From JAHJSA01 sp038204345 (GTDB taxonomy: Bacteria > Actinomycetota > Thermoleophilia > RBG-16-64-13): a stretch of DNA of 25,537 bases. Below are positions 7,761-15,210 of this stretch, in pieces. Position numbers and translations under genes: made by a program. The stretch is from NCBI GenBank assembly GCA_038204345.1, contig JBBRDB010000018.1, positions 1-25,537 of the forward strand, in the 5' to 3' direction. Each line of letters starts with the position of its first letter. Position 1 is the stretch's first letter. Under the pieces are notes generated by a model. That model had not been told where the DNA came from. It made no database searches and saw only the letters and a list, made by a program, of their open reading frames with translations.

Positions 7761-9716
7761 CTACCCCCGCCGATCGGCCATGTCGAACAGAACGCGCTCC
7801 TGCACCTCTTGAATCCCGAGGGCTTCGCGTTTCTTACGGATGTGGGCCATTGAGGCCTCGAAGATCCCCTCCCAGTCGGAGATGAACTCGAGCTTGCCTC
7901 CGTACTGTTCCTCCCAGCCGGAGGTGTGGATCTCGGTTACGACGCCCGAGGCGCGCACCGGCGATTCAACGCCGCCGAAGATCACATATGCGCCGCTACC
8001 CACGCAATACGTAGCGATCTCAATGGCCTTCTCGCAGTAGTACTCGGGAGAGATGCCCACCGCCGGGATCTGGTCGATGTCGTCTCCCAGACCGCCGGTC
8101 TCGACGATCTCCGCCAGAATGGTGAGTACGCGGCTGTTGTCCACGCAACTTCCGACGTGAAGCACAGGCGGCATGCCGGTGGTCTCGCAGACTTCGGAGA
8201 GCCCGGGTCCCGCGTTCGCGAACATCTCAGGCGTAAGGAAGCCGGCCTTGCCCGCAGCGTGGGACGCGCACCCGGTGACCAGCACGAGGACGTCGTTCTC
8301 GATGAACTTCTTGACCAGGCTGACGATGCCCTCGTCCTGGGTCGTTCGGGGGTTGTTGCAGCCCACGATCGCCACAGCACCCTGGATCTTGCCGTTGATG
8401 ATGTTGTCGTTCAGCGGCTGGAAGCTGCCACGGAACCTGCCGCCCAGCATGTAGCGGATGTACTCGTGGGAGAAGCCGGCTACTACTGGGCTCTTGATGT
8501 CCGGGATGTGGACCTTGGCCGCGTCGCGGTTCGGGTAGTTATCGATCGCCATCTTGACGATCTCCTTGGCGATCTCGAGTGCGCGGTCCTCGTGGAACTC
8601 CACGCGCATGGCCCCCTCGATGTGTGCCTTTTGCGAGGTGGTGACCACGTGGGTGTGGAAGTTCTTGGCCACGCCCACCAGACCTTGGAACACGCACTGG
8701 ATATCGGTGACCATCAGCTCCACCGCTCCCGTGAGGAGGGCGAGTTCCTGATGCAGGGAGTTGCCTGCCGGAGGGACGCCACGGCGCATCCATACCTCGT
8801 TCGCCGTGCAGCAAATGCCCGCCAACGTGATGCCGGCCGCACCCTTGCTCTTGGCGTACTCGATGATCTCCGGGTCTTGGGAGGCATCCACGATCATCTC
8901 CGACAGGATCGGCTCGTGGCCGTGGATGATGATGTTGACGTCTTCCTCATTCAGGACGCCGAGGTTCGCCTGGCTGGCTACCGGTTTCGGCGTGCCCCAG
9001 AGGATGTCTGAGAGATCGGTAGCAAGCATGGAGCCGCCCCACCCGTCGGCCAGGCACATACGAATAGCCTGGTCCATGATGTGCTGCGCGTCCTGGTCGC
9101 CTCCGGCATGGGTCCGGTGCATGGAATCGACGACCTCGCGGTCGAACCCACGCGGCGTGACCCCCAGCTTGGCCCACAACTCCTGACGCTTCTTGGGGGC
9201 GCGCTTCACATAGGTCTGGTGCCCACTCTGTTTGCCCCAATCATTCAGGGCGGCGGTGGCGACCTCTACGGCCAGCTGGTTATCGTCTTTGCCCTCGATG
9301 TCGATGTCGAAGTACCCGGCGACTGTGCGTAGCTTGACGGGGTCTTTGACACGGTAGTCGGCTGCCTCCCCCTTGCCCACCATCAACAGGGTCTCTGCGA
9401 TGGTGCGGCCGTGGTCGGCGTGAGCGGCTGCGCCGCCGGCACAGGAGCGGATGAAGTTACGCGCCGCGACAGTGGCGAGGCTCGCCCCGCACACCCCTTG
9501 TTTGTCTTCCTTCTCTTTACCGACGAAGCGGCAAGGTCCCATGAAACAGACCTTGCAGCACGCGCCTTCGGCTCCGATGGGACAGGCCGAGACCTCGTCG
9601 ACCCGAGAGAACATCGTAGAGATGCCTCTCTCCTCGGCTATTTGGAGCATCTCCAGAGCCGCGGGGTCGATAGACTTGGCGTAGCCACCGCCTTTTTTCT
9701 TCTTCTCGTCAGCCAT
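7761..9716 (-). CDS. cooS: Ni-Fe carbon monoxide dehydrogenase catalytic subunit
   Basis: Reversible CO2/CO conversion at the Ni-Fe-S C-cluster (acsA in acetogen nomenclature). It has 651 residues, normal for the family. The N-terminal cluster B/D region begins at C45 and includes C53-C54, C57 and C62 (CCKVCFMGPCR). Later come the HGHEP histidine, GICCTANE, DIQCVFQG, VTGCASHAAGKAG and HVGSCVDNSR, followed by EYYCEKA. These provide the C-cluster ligands and proton-relay residues. The ATG at 9716 gives the expected lysine-rich N-terminus and lies 19 nt after acsD. An upstream start at 9836 would run into acsD coding sequence and is rejected. Placement directly before acsB indicates the CODH of a bifunctional CODH/ACS complex. 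Confidence 0.97.
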   Translation of the reverse strand: MADEKKKKGGGYAKSIDPAALEMLQIAEERGISTMFSRVDEVSACPIGAEGACCKVCFMGPCRFVGKEKEDKQGVCGASLATVAARNFIRSCAGGAAAHADHGRTIAETLLMVGKGEAADYRVKDPVKLRTVAGYFDIDIEGKDDNQLAVEVATAALNDWGKQSGHQTYVKRAPKKRQELWAKLGVTPRGFDREVVDSMHRTHAGGDQDAQHIMDQAIRMCLADGWGGSMLATDLSDILWGTPKPVASQANLGVLNEEDVNIIIHGHEPILSEMIVDASQDPEIIEYAKSKGAAGITLAGICCTANEVWMRRGVPPAGNSLHQELALLTGAVELMVTDIQCVFQGLVGVAKNFHTHVVTTSQKAHIEGAMRVEFHEDRALEIAKEIVKMAIDNYPNRDAAKVHIPDIKSPVVAGFSHEYIRYMLGGRFRGSFQPLNDNIINGKIQGAVAIVGCNNPRTTQDEGIVSLVKKFIENDVLVLVTGCASHAAGKAGFLTPEMFANAGPGLSEVCETTGMPPVLHVGSCVDNSRVLTILAEIVETGGLGDDIDQIPAVGISPEYYCEKAIEIATYCVGSGAYVIFGGVESPVRASGVVTEIHTSGWEEQYGGKLEFISDWEGIFEASMAHIRKKREALGIQEVQERVLFDMADRRG

Positions 9717-9735
9717 GTTCGTCAATAGCTCCTCT

Positions 9736-10677
9736 CTACTCGCCCTTGAGACTGGCAACAGTCTTGCGGATAAGGGCGGCGGATTCTGGGTGGCGAAGAA
9801 CCACGATGTTCGCTCCGGCGAGCAGGAGTGCGACACTGGTAAGAGACTCCCACATGAGTCCCCGTGTCACCATGTCCCCTGTGCCGGGCAGTTCGTCCTC
9901 GCCCACTTTGGTTTCTTTGGCCTTCCAGGCCTCTTGCCCAACAGTCGCCACGATCGGCATCTGCATTTTGGGATCGTTCTGTGACAGCGCCGCGAGGCGG
10001 TCACGCTCAAAGACCGTATACGCATACTCGAGGCCGTAGCCGAGCGCGCCGGTGGTGGGATCCATGAGGATCGCGCCATCGTCGACGCCCAGTTGAGACA
10101 ACAGCACGTTCAACTGCTTAGCCAGGTTCACGTCCATCGGACTGAAGGCCACGACCGCATGTTGGTAACCCATGGCGGCGGCGCCGACGGAACGGTAGTT
10201 GTCTTCTTCAGCGTTGCCTATGACGACCTTGTGGCCGGACAGCGCTTCCGCGACAGCTTTCAACACTTCGGGATCGCCTTCAGCGTCGCCCGAACCCACC
10301 ACGATCACCGGCACGTTCACAGCCTCGACAACGGCCTTAGCCGAAGCCGCGGCCTCCGTCGCGCCACGATCCGCGCCGTTGGGGTCGGTGCTGCGCAGAC
10401 GCAGGTAGATCATGTCGGCGCCGAACTCGTCGACGGCCTTCTTGGCCCATGCCACGGGGTCGGCGAACACGTCGCTGTAGATGCCGTTCAGCGTGGACGA
10501 CCAGTCGTCGGGAGCCAGATCCCAGACCTCAAAGGCAAGCTTGGGGTCGTTGGGCATCTCTCCCTCGAACGTATGGAACGGGAAGGCCGTCTCTCCGCCG
10601 ACGGTCACTCCCGCGATGTCAGCCTGGCGGATGGCTCCTTTGTACGACTCAGTAGGAGCTTGAAAAGCCAAGTCCAT
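9736..10677 (-). CDS. acsD: Corrinoid/iron-sulfur protein small (delta) subunit
   Basis: Small subunit of the corrinoid iron-sulfur protein, a TIM-barrel partner of AcsC that contacts the methyltransferase and the cobalamin. It has 313 residues from the ATG at 10677, close to the family length. Recognisable segments include the N-terminal GGETAFPFHTFEGEMPN, PVIVVGSGD, DPTTGALGYGLEYAYTV and the C-terminal VALLLAGANIVVLRHPES. The ATG is preceded by GAGGAAAGGAGTG; a GTG immediately before it (10680) is an equally possible start. It is separated from folD by about 43 nt with a hairpin and from cooS by 19 nt. Unlike many acetogens, acsD and acsC are not adjacent here; cooS and acsB lie between them. 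Confidence 0.95.
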   Translation of the reverse strand: MDLAFQAPTESYKGAIRQADIAGVTVGGETAFPFHTFEGEMPNDPKLAFEVWDLAPDDWSSTLNGIYSDVFADPVAWAKKAVDEFGADMIYLRLRSTDPNGADRGATEAAASAKAVVEAVNVPVIVVGSGDAEGDPEVLKAVAEALSGHKVVIGNAEEDNYRSVGAAAMGYQHAVVAFSPMDVNLAKQLNVLLSQLGVDDGAILMDPTTGALGYGLEYAYTVFERDRLAALSQNDPKMQMPIVATVGQEAWKAKETKVGEDELPGTGDMVTRGLMWESLTSVALLLAGANIVVLRHPESAALIRKTVASLKGE

Positions 10678-10694
10678 CACTCCTTTCCTCGGAC

Positions 10695-10722
10695 GATCCC
10701 GCAGCTCATTCTGCGGAAGATC
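10695..10722 (-). other. Stem-loop in folD-acsD junction
   Basis: Arms CCGCAG (10699-10704) and CTGCGG (10711-10716) with a 6-nt loop, extended by GATC/GATC (10695-10698 with 10719-10722) across a small bulge. It touches the folD stop and lies just upstream of the acsD ribosome-binding site. There is no T-tract. Confidence 0.5.
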
Positions 10723-11686
10723 AGACGCCTGCGGTGAGCCGTGCGGCGCGCAGGGTGTTTTTTGCCAGCATCATGTTGGTGACCGAACCCACGCCACCTG
10801 GGACGGGAGTCACGGCCTTTGCCTTCTCAACCACTTCGTCGAAGTTCACGTCACCGACAGTCTTCGTCTCAGCGTCGGTCAGGTCAGACGCACACTTCTT
10901 GCAGGGGTCCTTCTTGGACCGGTTGTAGGTGCCGCACTCCGGGCACACGATGACGCGGTTGATGCCCACGTCGATGACCACCGCGCCCTCTTTGATCTGA
11001 GCGGCACCGACAAGGTTGGGGAATCCAGCGGCCACGATGACGTAGTCGGCCGCCGTGGTGTGCTTCTCCAGGTTACCCTTCATAGAGGTGAACACGTGCA
11101 CGACCGTGGTGGAGGCGTTCCGGTTGAGCGCGAGGAATCCCACAGGCTTGCCGACTATGTTGGAGTGGCCGACCACGCAGATCTCGGCCCCTTCGAAACC
11201 TTCTTTCGGGTCGATCCCCTCGCTCTTCATGTAGCGCTCCATCAGCTCGATGCACGCCGAGGGAGTGGCGGGCGGGAACGTGGGCTCACCCAAGGCCAGC
11301 TTGCCCATGTTGAAGGGGTGGAAGCAGTCGATGTCCTTGTTCACGCTGATAGAGTTGATCACGGCCGAGTCGGAGATGTGCTCCGGGAATGGACGCAGCG
11401 GCAGGATCCCCGATACAGAGGGGTCGTCGTTCAGCGATTCGACGATGCGGATCACGTCTTCTTCGCTGATGTCGGCCGCGTGGGTCTCCTCGCGATAGTT
11501 GAAGCCCATCTCGCCGCAGAACTTCTCAACGGCGCCGCGATACATCTTGGCCCCGAAGTTGTCTCCGACCAAGAGGGTGGCGATGCCGGGTTCGATACCC
11601 TGCGACTTCAACTCCTCGAGTTCACGCGCCAACTCCTCACGGATCTCAGCCGCGATAGCCTTACCGTCGATGATCTTGGCTCCCAT
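10721..11686 (-). CDS. folD: Methylene-THF dehydrogenase FolD with zinc-ribbon-like insertion
   Basis: NAD(P)-dependent methylene-THF dehydrogenase of the methyl branch; 321 residues. Typical FolD landmarks are present: Y49, the KDIDCFHP segment, GHSNIVGKP and TPVPGGVG. Two departures are visible. In an ungapped match to E. coli FolD, the catalytic lysine after Y49 is V53 and the VQLP glutamine is L97, so cyclohydrolase activity is probably lost. Also, a roughly 27-residue insertion after GINR carries C248-x2-C251-x10-C262-x2-C265, a zinc-ribbon-like pattern absent from ordinary FolD. The ATG at 11686 has GGAGG 7 nt upstream. fchA, a separate cyclohydrolase, directly precedes it, which fits a dehydrogenase-only FolD. 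Dehydrogenase assignment is firm; the role of the cysteines is unknown. Confidence 0.93.
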   Translation of the reverse strand: MGAKIIDGKAIAAEIREELARELEELKSQGIEPGIATLLVGDNFGAKMYRGAVEKFCGEMGFNYREETHAADISEEDVIRIVESLNDDPSVSGILPLRPFPEHISDSAVINSISVNKDIDCFHPFNMGKLALGEPTFPPATPSACIELMERYMKSEGIDPKEGFEGAEICVVGHSNIVGKPVGFLALNRNASTTVVHVFTSMKGNLEKHTTAADYVIVAAGFPNLVGAAQIKEGAVVIDVGINRVIVCPECGTYNRSKKDPCKKCASDLTDAETKTVGDVNFDEVVEKAKAVTPVPGGVGSVTNMMLAKNTLRAARLTAGV

Positions 11687-11717
11687 CCGCTATCCTCCGG
11701 TTCGCTTTTTTCCAGCC

Positions 11718-11739
11718 GCGGGCCGCACGCGCGCCCCGC
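11718..11739 (-). other. Weak stem-loop in fchA-folD gap
   Basis: Arms GCGGG (11718-11722) and CCCGC (11735-11739) with a 12-nt GC-rich loop, in the 58-nt gap between fchA and folD. It is short and could be chance, but resembles the hairpins at other junctions of the operon. Confidence 0.3.
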
Positions 11740-11744
11740 AGATC

Positions 11745-12380
11745 TCAACCCAGTTTCTCGTACGTCAGTGCCATGACGGACACCCGCAACGCCGCCGTCT
11801 TTCCCAGGATTTCCTGCACCCGGGACCAACTTGCGTCGTTGAAGGCCTCGTCCTGGATCCAGCCTACGTTTATCTTCACGTTCAGCGCCGCGCTCTGCGC
11901 GGCTGCGTCTGCCAGGAGCACCGCGACGCCCGCGTCGCTCACTGCGTTGACGTTGCCGATCTCGCCGGCGGTGAGGCTCAACTCCGCCATGGCCAACGCC
12001 TGCTCGGCGATGGCTAGGGGCACTTTCGCCGCCTCGACGAGCGCGGCCTGCATAAGCCGGTCGCGGGCTACCTTCTGCTCGTCCGTGTCACGCGGAAGCT
12101 TCATAGCCTCGGAGACGGCACCGTAGACCTCGGTGTCTTTCTGCACCAGTTCCTGAAGCGCCGCTCGGACGGTCTCCGACCGATCCAGCAGCACCTTCAC
12201 ATCGTCCTGGACCTCCGCGTACTTCTCCTTGCCGACGGTGAGGCCGGCCACCATGCTCACGAGACCCGCCCCCAACGCCGCCACGAGCGCCGCTACGCTG
12301 CCGCCGCCGGGCTCCGGGCTCGACGTGGCCAACTTGTCCAGGAACGCGCGGATGCTCCCGTCGATGTATCCGTCTGCCAC
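11745..12380 (-). CDS. fchA: Methenyl-THF cyclohydrolase FchA
   Basis: Member of the formiminotransferase-cyclodeaminase/cyclohydrolase family, interconverting 10-formyl-THF and 5,10-methenyl-THF. The 211-residue protein is all-helical in character, with the family signature PEPGGGSVAALVAALGAGL near the N-terminus and the later LTAGEIGNVNAVSDAGVA segment. The GTG start at 12380 has GGGAGG 7 nt upstream. An ATG at 12398 would place that Shine-Dalgarno inside the coding region, so GTG is preferred. It lies between cooC and folD. Given its place between formyl-THF synthetase and a FolD lacking cyclohydrolase residues, it most likely supplies the cyclohydrolase step rather than histidine-related cyclodeaminase activity. 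Confidence 0.92.
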   Translation of the reverse strand: MADGYIDGSIRAFLDKLATSSPEPGGGSVAALVAALGAGLVSMVAGLTVGKEKYAEVQDDVKVLLDRSETVRAALQELVQKDTEVYGAVSEAMKLPRDTDEQKVARDRLMQAALVEAAKVPLAIAEQALAMAELSLTAGEIGNVNAVSDAGVAVLLADAAAQSAALNVKINVGWIQDEAFNDASWSRVQEILGKTAALRVSVMALTYEKLG

Positions 12381-12452
12381 CAGCCCGCCTCCCTTCATCT
12401 CATCTCTTCCGTACCAGCATCAACGGCCGTTGTCGCCTCACTGCAGCGCACT

Positions 12453-13211
12453 TCAGATCCCAAGATACTTGTCCATGAGCTCTCGCACCGCGACCAAACT
12501 CGCTGCATCATCGGGCAGGTCGAACACGCTCCCGCCTGCCAGATCGTTCTCGAACAGAGCCCGGTCTTCGGGGATCACTCCGCCGAGGGGCACCGTCGTG
12601 TGCTCCATCAGCCGCTCTACGGGTAGGCCCTCAGGCGCTCGGCTGATCACCACGTACCGGTCTGCCACGACCAAACCCATCTCGTCCGCCAACTCCGAGA
12701 TCCTCTCCACCGTGCGCGCCCCACGGACCGAGGCATCGGTGACTATGAACATGACGTCCACGTCCCTGGTGGTGTGGCGACTGAGGTGCTCCAACCCGCC
12801 CTCGTTGTCCATGACCACCCACGCGTACTCTTTGGCAAGCGTCTTGATGTACTCACGCAACAGGTTGTTAGCGTAGCAGTAGCAGCCCGGCCCTTCCGGA
12901 CGGCCCATGACCAGCAGGTCGTAGCCGTGCGATTCTTCCAGGGCCTCGTGCATCTTGTACTCGATCCACGTCTGCTTATCCCAGCCCGCAGGGATCTCGC
13001 GGGCCCCCACGAAGGTCTGTTCGCGCAGCCCGCCCACCGTCATCGAGGCCTGCGTGCCCAGGATCTCGCCCAAGTTGGCGTTGGGGTCGGCGTCGACGGC
13101 CAGGATCGGCGAGATACCACGGGCCACCATCTCCCGGATCAACAGCCCCGCGAGCGTGGTCTTCCCGGTGCCTCCCTTGCCCGCCACTGCCACTGTCTTG
13201 GTGGCAGCCAT
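12453..13211 (-). CDS. cooC: Nickel-insertion ATPase CooC/AcsF type
   Basis: MinD/ParA-like P-loop ATPase that inserts nickel into CODH or ACS. It has 252 residues. A deviant Walker A motif GKGGTGKT covers residues 11-18, VDADPNANLG gives the switch aspartate, and VVMDNEGGLEHLSR gives the Walker B-like region. The CxC pair C110-Y-C112 forms the nickel-binding dimer interface seen in this family. The ATG at 13211 begins 1 nt after the acsV stop, implying translational coupling. Only one such gene is in the cluster, so whether it serves CooS, AcsB or both cannot be decided. In Moorella the AcsF paralogue sits near acsV, as here. Confidence 0.93.
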   Translation of the reverse strand: MAATKTVAVAGKGGTGKTTLAGLLIREMVARGISPILAVDADPNANLGEILGTQASMTVGGLREQTFVGAREIPAGWDKQTWIEYKMHEALEESHGYDLLVMGRPEGPGCYCYANNLLREYIKTLAKEYAWVVMDNEGGLEHLSRHTTRDVDVMFIVTDASVRGARTVERISELADEMGLVVADRYVVISRAPEGLPVERLMEHTTVPLGGVIPEDRALFENDLAGGSVFDLPDDAASLVAVRELMDKYLGI

Positions 13212-13212
13212 G

Positions 13213-15171
13213 CTAACGCACTCTCCGGGCGCGTTCGTTGAGGATCGCGTCCATAGTGGGGAAGTACGTCATGTCGGTGTGGGGAAGGAACATAGCAGCC
13301 ACGTAACGGTCCATGAAGACTTGGTTGTCGGACATGTCGACGTTGGTCATCATGAGGGCCACCTGCTCCGCCGCCTTGAGCATGTCCTTCGAGAAAGACA
13401 CCAACCGGGCCCCCAGCAACGAACCGTTGCCCACGAAGGTGAACGTGTCCATGTTCACTTCTGGGAAGAGTCCTATGGCCTGGGCCTGTTCGATGCGCAG
13501 GTGCTTACCGAAGCCGCCGGCCACGTAGATCTGCTCCAGGTCGGCCCAATCGAGTGCCACGCTCTCGAGCAAAGTCATGATGCCGGCGAAGATCGCGGCC
13601 TTCGCGCGCACGAGGTTGTCGATGTCGGCCTCGTTGATGACGATGTCCTCGCCGGTGCCGGAGAATTCGGCTTCGACGATGACGTACTCGTTGGCACCCT
13701 CGGTCTCGCGCAATCTCTCCGTGGGCAACGACATGTCGAACTTGCCGTTCTGAGACAGCACGCCGGCTTTCAAGAGTTCTGCTACTGCGTCGATGATGCC
13801 CGACCCACAGATGCCGATGGGCTTCACGTCTCCGATGGTGAGAAGAGTCGGGTCGTAGCTGATGGGATCGATGCGCACCGTCTCGATAGCGGCTTCGGTG
13901 GCCCGCATGCCATGCTTGACGCCGCCGCCCTCGAACGCGGGTCCAGCCGAGCAGGACGTGGCGATCAACCACTCCCGGTTCCCGATGACGACCTCACCGT
14001 TGGTGCCGATGTCGATGTAAAGCGTGATCTGTTCGGTGTCGAAGATGCCCGACCCCAGGATGCCGGAGACGATGTCGCCGCCCACGTAGCTGGCCACGCT
14101 GGGGAAGGTGTGCACGTGCACGTGCCGCCCCACCTTGATGCCGCTGCCCAGGTTGACGGCGCGCACCGGCGGGATGAAATCGGCCGGCGGGACGTATGGC
14201 GCCATGCGCAGGTATTTTGGATCGATGCCCACGAGCATGCAAGTCATGGTGGTATTGCCGGCGGCGACCATGTGCGTGATCTCCTCGCGCTGGATCCCGC
14301 CCTTCTCCACAAGCTCATCGACGATCTCGTTTATCGTGTCCACGACGGCTTGCTGCAGAGTCTCCCGGCCATCCTTCTTCTGAGAGAAGACAATGCGCGT
14401 GATGACGTCGTCACCGTAGCTGATCTGCTTGTTGTACCGCGACGCCTGAGCCACCGTCGTCCCCTCGTTCAGATCGAGGAGTTGCCCCCACACCGTGGTC
14501 GTGCCGATGTCCAAGACCACAGAGTAGTCGCGGTTACAGTGCGACCCCGACTCGAGTTCGATGACCTTGTAGCCGTACGACGTGTCCACCACCGTTGCCG
14601 TGACCAGCCAATCCTGGTCACGAAGGACATGGGGCATGTTGCGGATCCAGATCGAATCGACCGACGTGTTCGCCAGGCCGAAGTTGTCTTTGAGCGCCTT
14701 CTTGAATCGGGCTAGATCGTTGAGATTATCGCCCTCCGAAGGTGGAGTCATCTGCATACAGAGCTTCTTGACCACCGGGTCGAGAGTCCAACCAGTGACG
14801 AGCGATTCGAGCTCGGCGGCAGTGAGGAGCCGTCCTTTACGTTCGCCGCGGAGTTCGCGTTCCAGGACGGAGGCGTCGCCCATCCTGGACGTCTCCGGGA
14901 TGAAGACCTCGATATCCGAAAGTACGTGGGTGCGGCAGGCGAGCCGGATGCCGTCGGCCCACTCGTCGTCGCTCACTTTCGAGGAGCGCTCGCTCTCTAC
15001 TTCGCCCGAGACGACCTTGATGCGGCACTTACCGCACGCACCCGACCCTCCACACGAGGCGTTTATGTGGAGGTCTGCCTGCATGGCCGCGCGGAGAACA
15101 GATTCTCCGCGCGGCACATCGGCGACCAGGACATCACCTGGTTGAAAGGTGAGGGTAAAGCGTTCGGTCAT
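13213..15171 (-). CDS. acsV: Reductive activator of corrinoid protein (RACo/AcsV)
   Basis: ATP-dependent activator that re-reduces accidentally oxidised Co(II) cobalamin on the corrinoid iron-sulfur protein. It has 652 residues. The N-terminal [2Fe-2S] ferredoxin-like domain has C40-x5-C46-x2-C49-x29-C79 (CGGSGACGKC). A linker and middle domain follow. The C-terminal ASKHA-type ATPase domain starts at VVLDIGTTTVWGQLL, with VAAGNTTMTCMLVG, YIDIGTNGEVVIG and YVAGGFGKHL as later motifs. The ATG at 15171 has only a weak upstream purine stretch. It is 39 nt downstream of fhs and 1 nt upstream of cooC. Its substrate is likely AcsC/AcsD from the same operon. Confidence 0.94.
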   Translation of the reverse strand: MTERFTLTFQPGDVLVADVPRGESVLRAAMQADLHINASCGGSGACGKCRIKVVSGEVESERSSKVSDDEWADGIRLACRTHVLSDIEVFIPETSRMGDASVLERELRGERKGRLLTAAELESLVTGWTLDPVVKKLCMQMTPPSEGDNLNDLARFKKALKDNFGLANTSVDSIWIRNMPHVLRDQDWLVTATVVDTSYGYKVIELESGSHCNRDYSVVLDIGTTTVWGQLLDLNEGTTVAQASRYNKQISYGDDVITRIVFSQKKDGRETLQQAVVDTINEIVDELVEKGGIQREEITHMVAAGNTTMTCMLVGIDPKYLRMAPYVPPADFIPPVRAVNLGSGIKVGRHVHVHTFPSVASYVGGDIVSGILGSGIFDTEQITLYIDIGTNGEVVIGNREWLIATSCSAGPAFEGGGVKHGMRATEAAIETVRIDPISYDPTLLTIGDVKPIGICGSGIIDAVAELLKAGVLSQNGKFDMSLPTERLRETEGANEYVIVEAEFSGTGEDIVINEADIDNLVRAKAAIFAGIMTLLESVALDWADLEQIYVAGGFGKHLRIEQAQAIGLFPEVNMDTFTFVGNGSLLGARLVSFSKDMLKAAEQVALMMTNVDMSDNQVFMDRYVAAMFLPHTDMTYFPTMDAILNERARRVR

Positions 15172-15210
15172 ACGTCATCCATGAAACTCTGGCAAGGAAT
15201 GGGGCGACTC

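Noticed and set aside
9717..9836. N-terminal extension of cooS into acsD
   Set aside because: It overlaps acsD coding sequence by about 100 nt and is unlike CODH N-termini; the ATG at 9716 gives the expected protein.
12421..12432. 12-nt perfect palindrome in the cooC-fchA gap
   Set aside because: It is short, has no loop and no associated promoter, and may be chance in GC-rich DNA.
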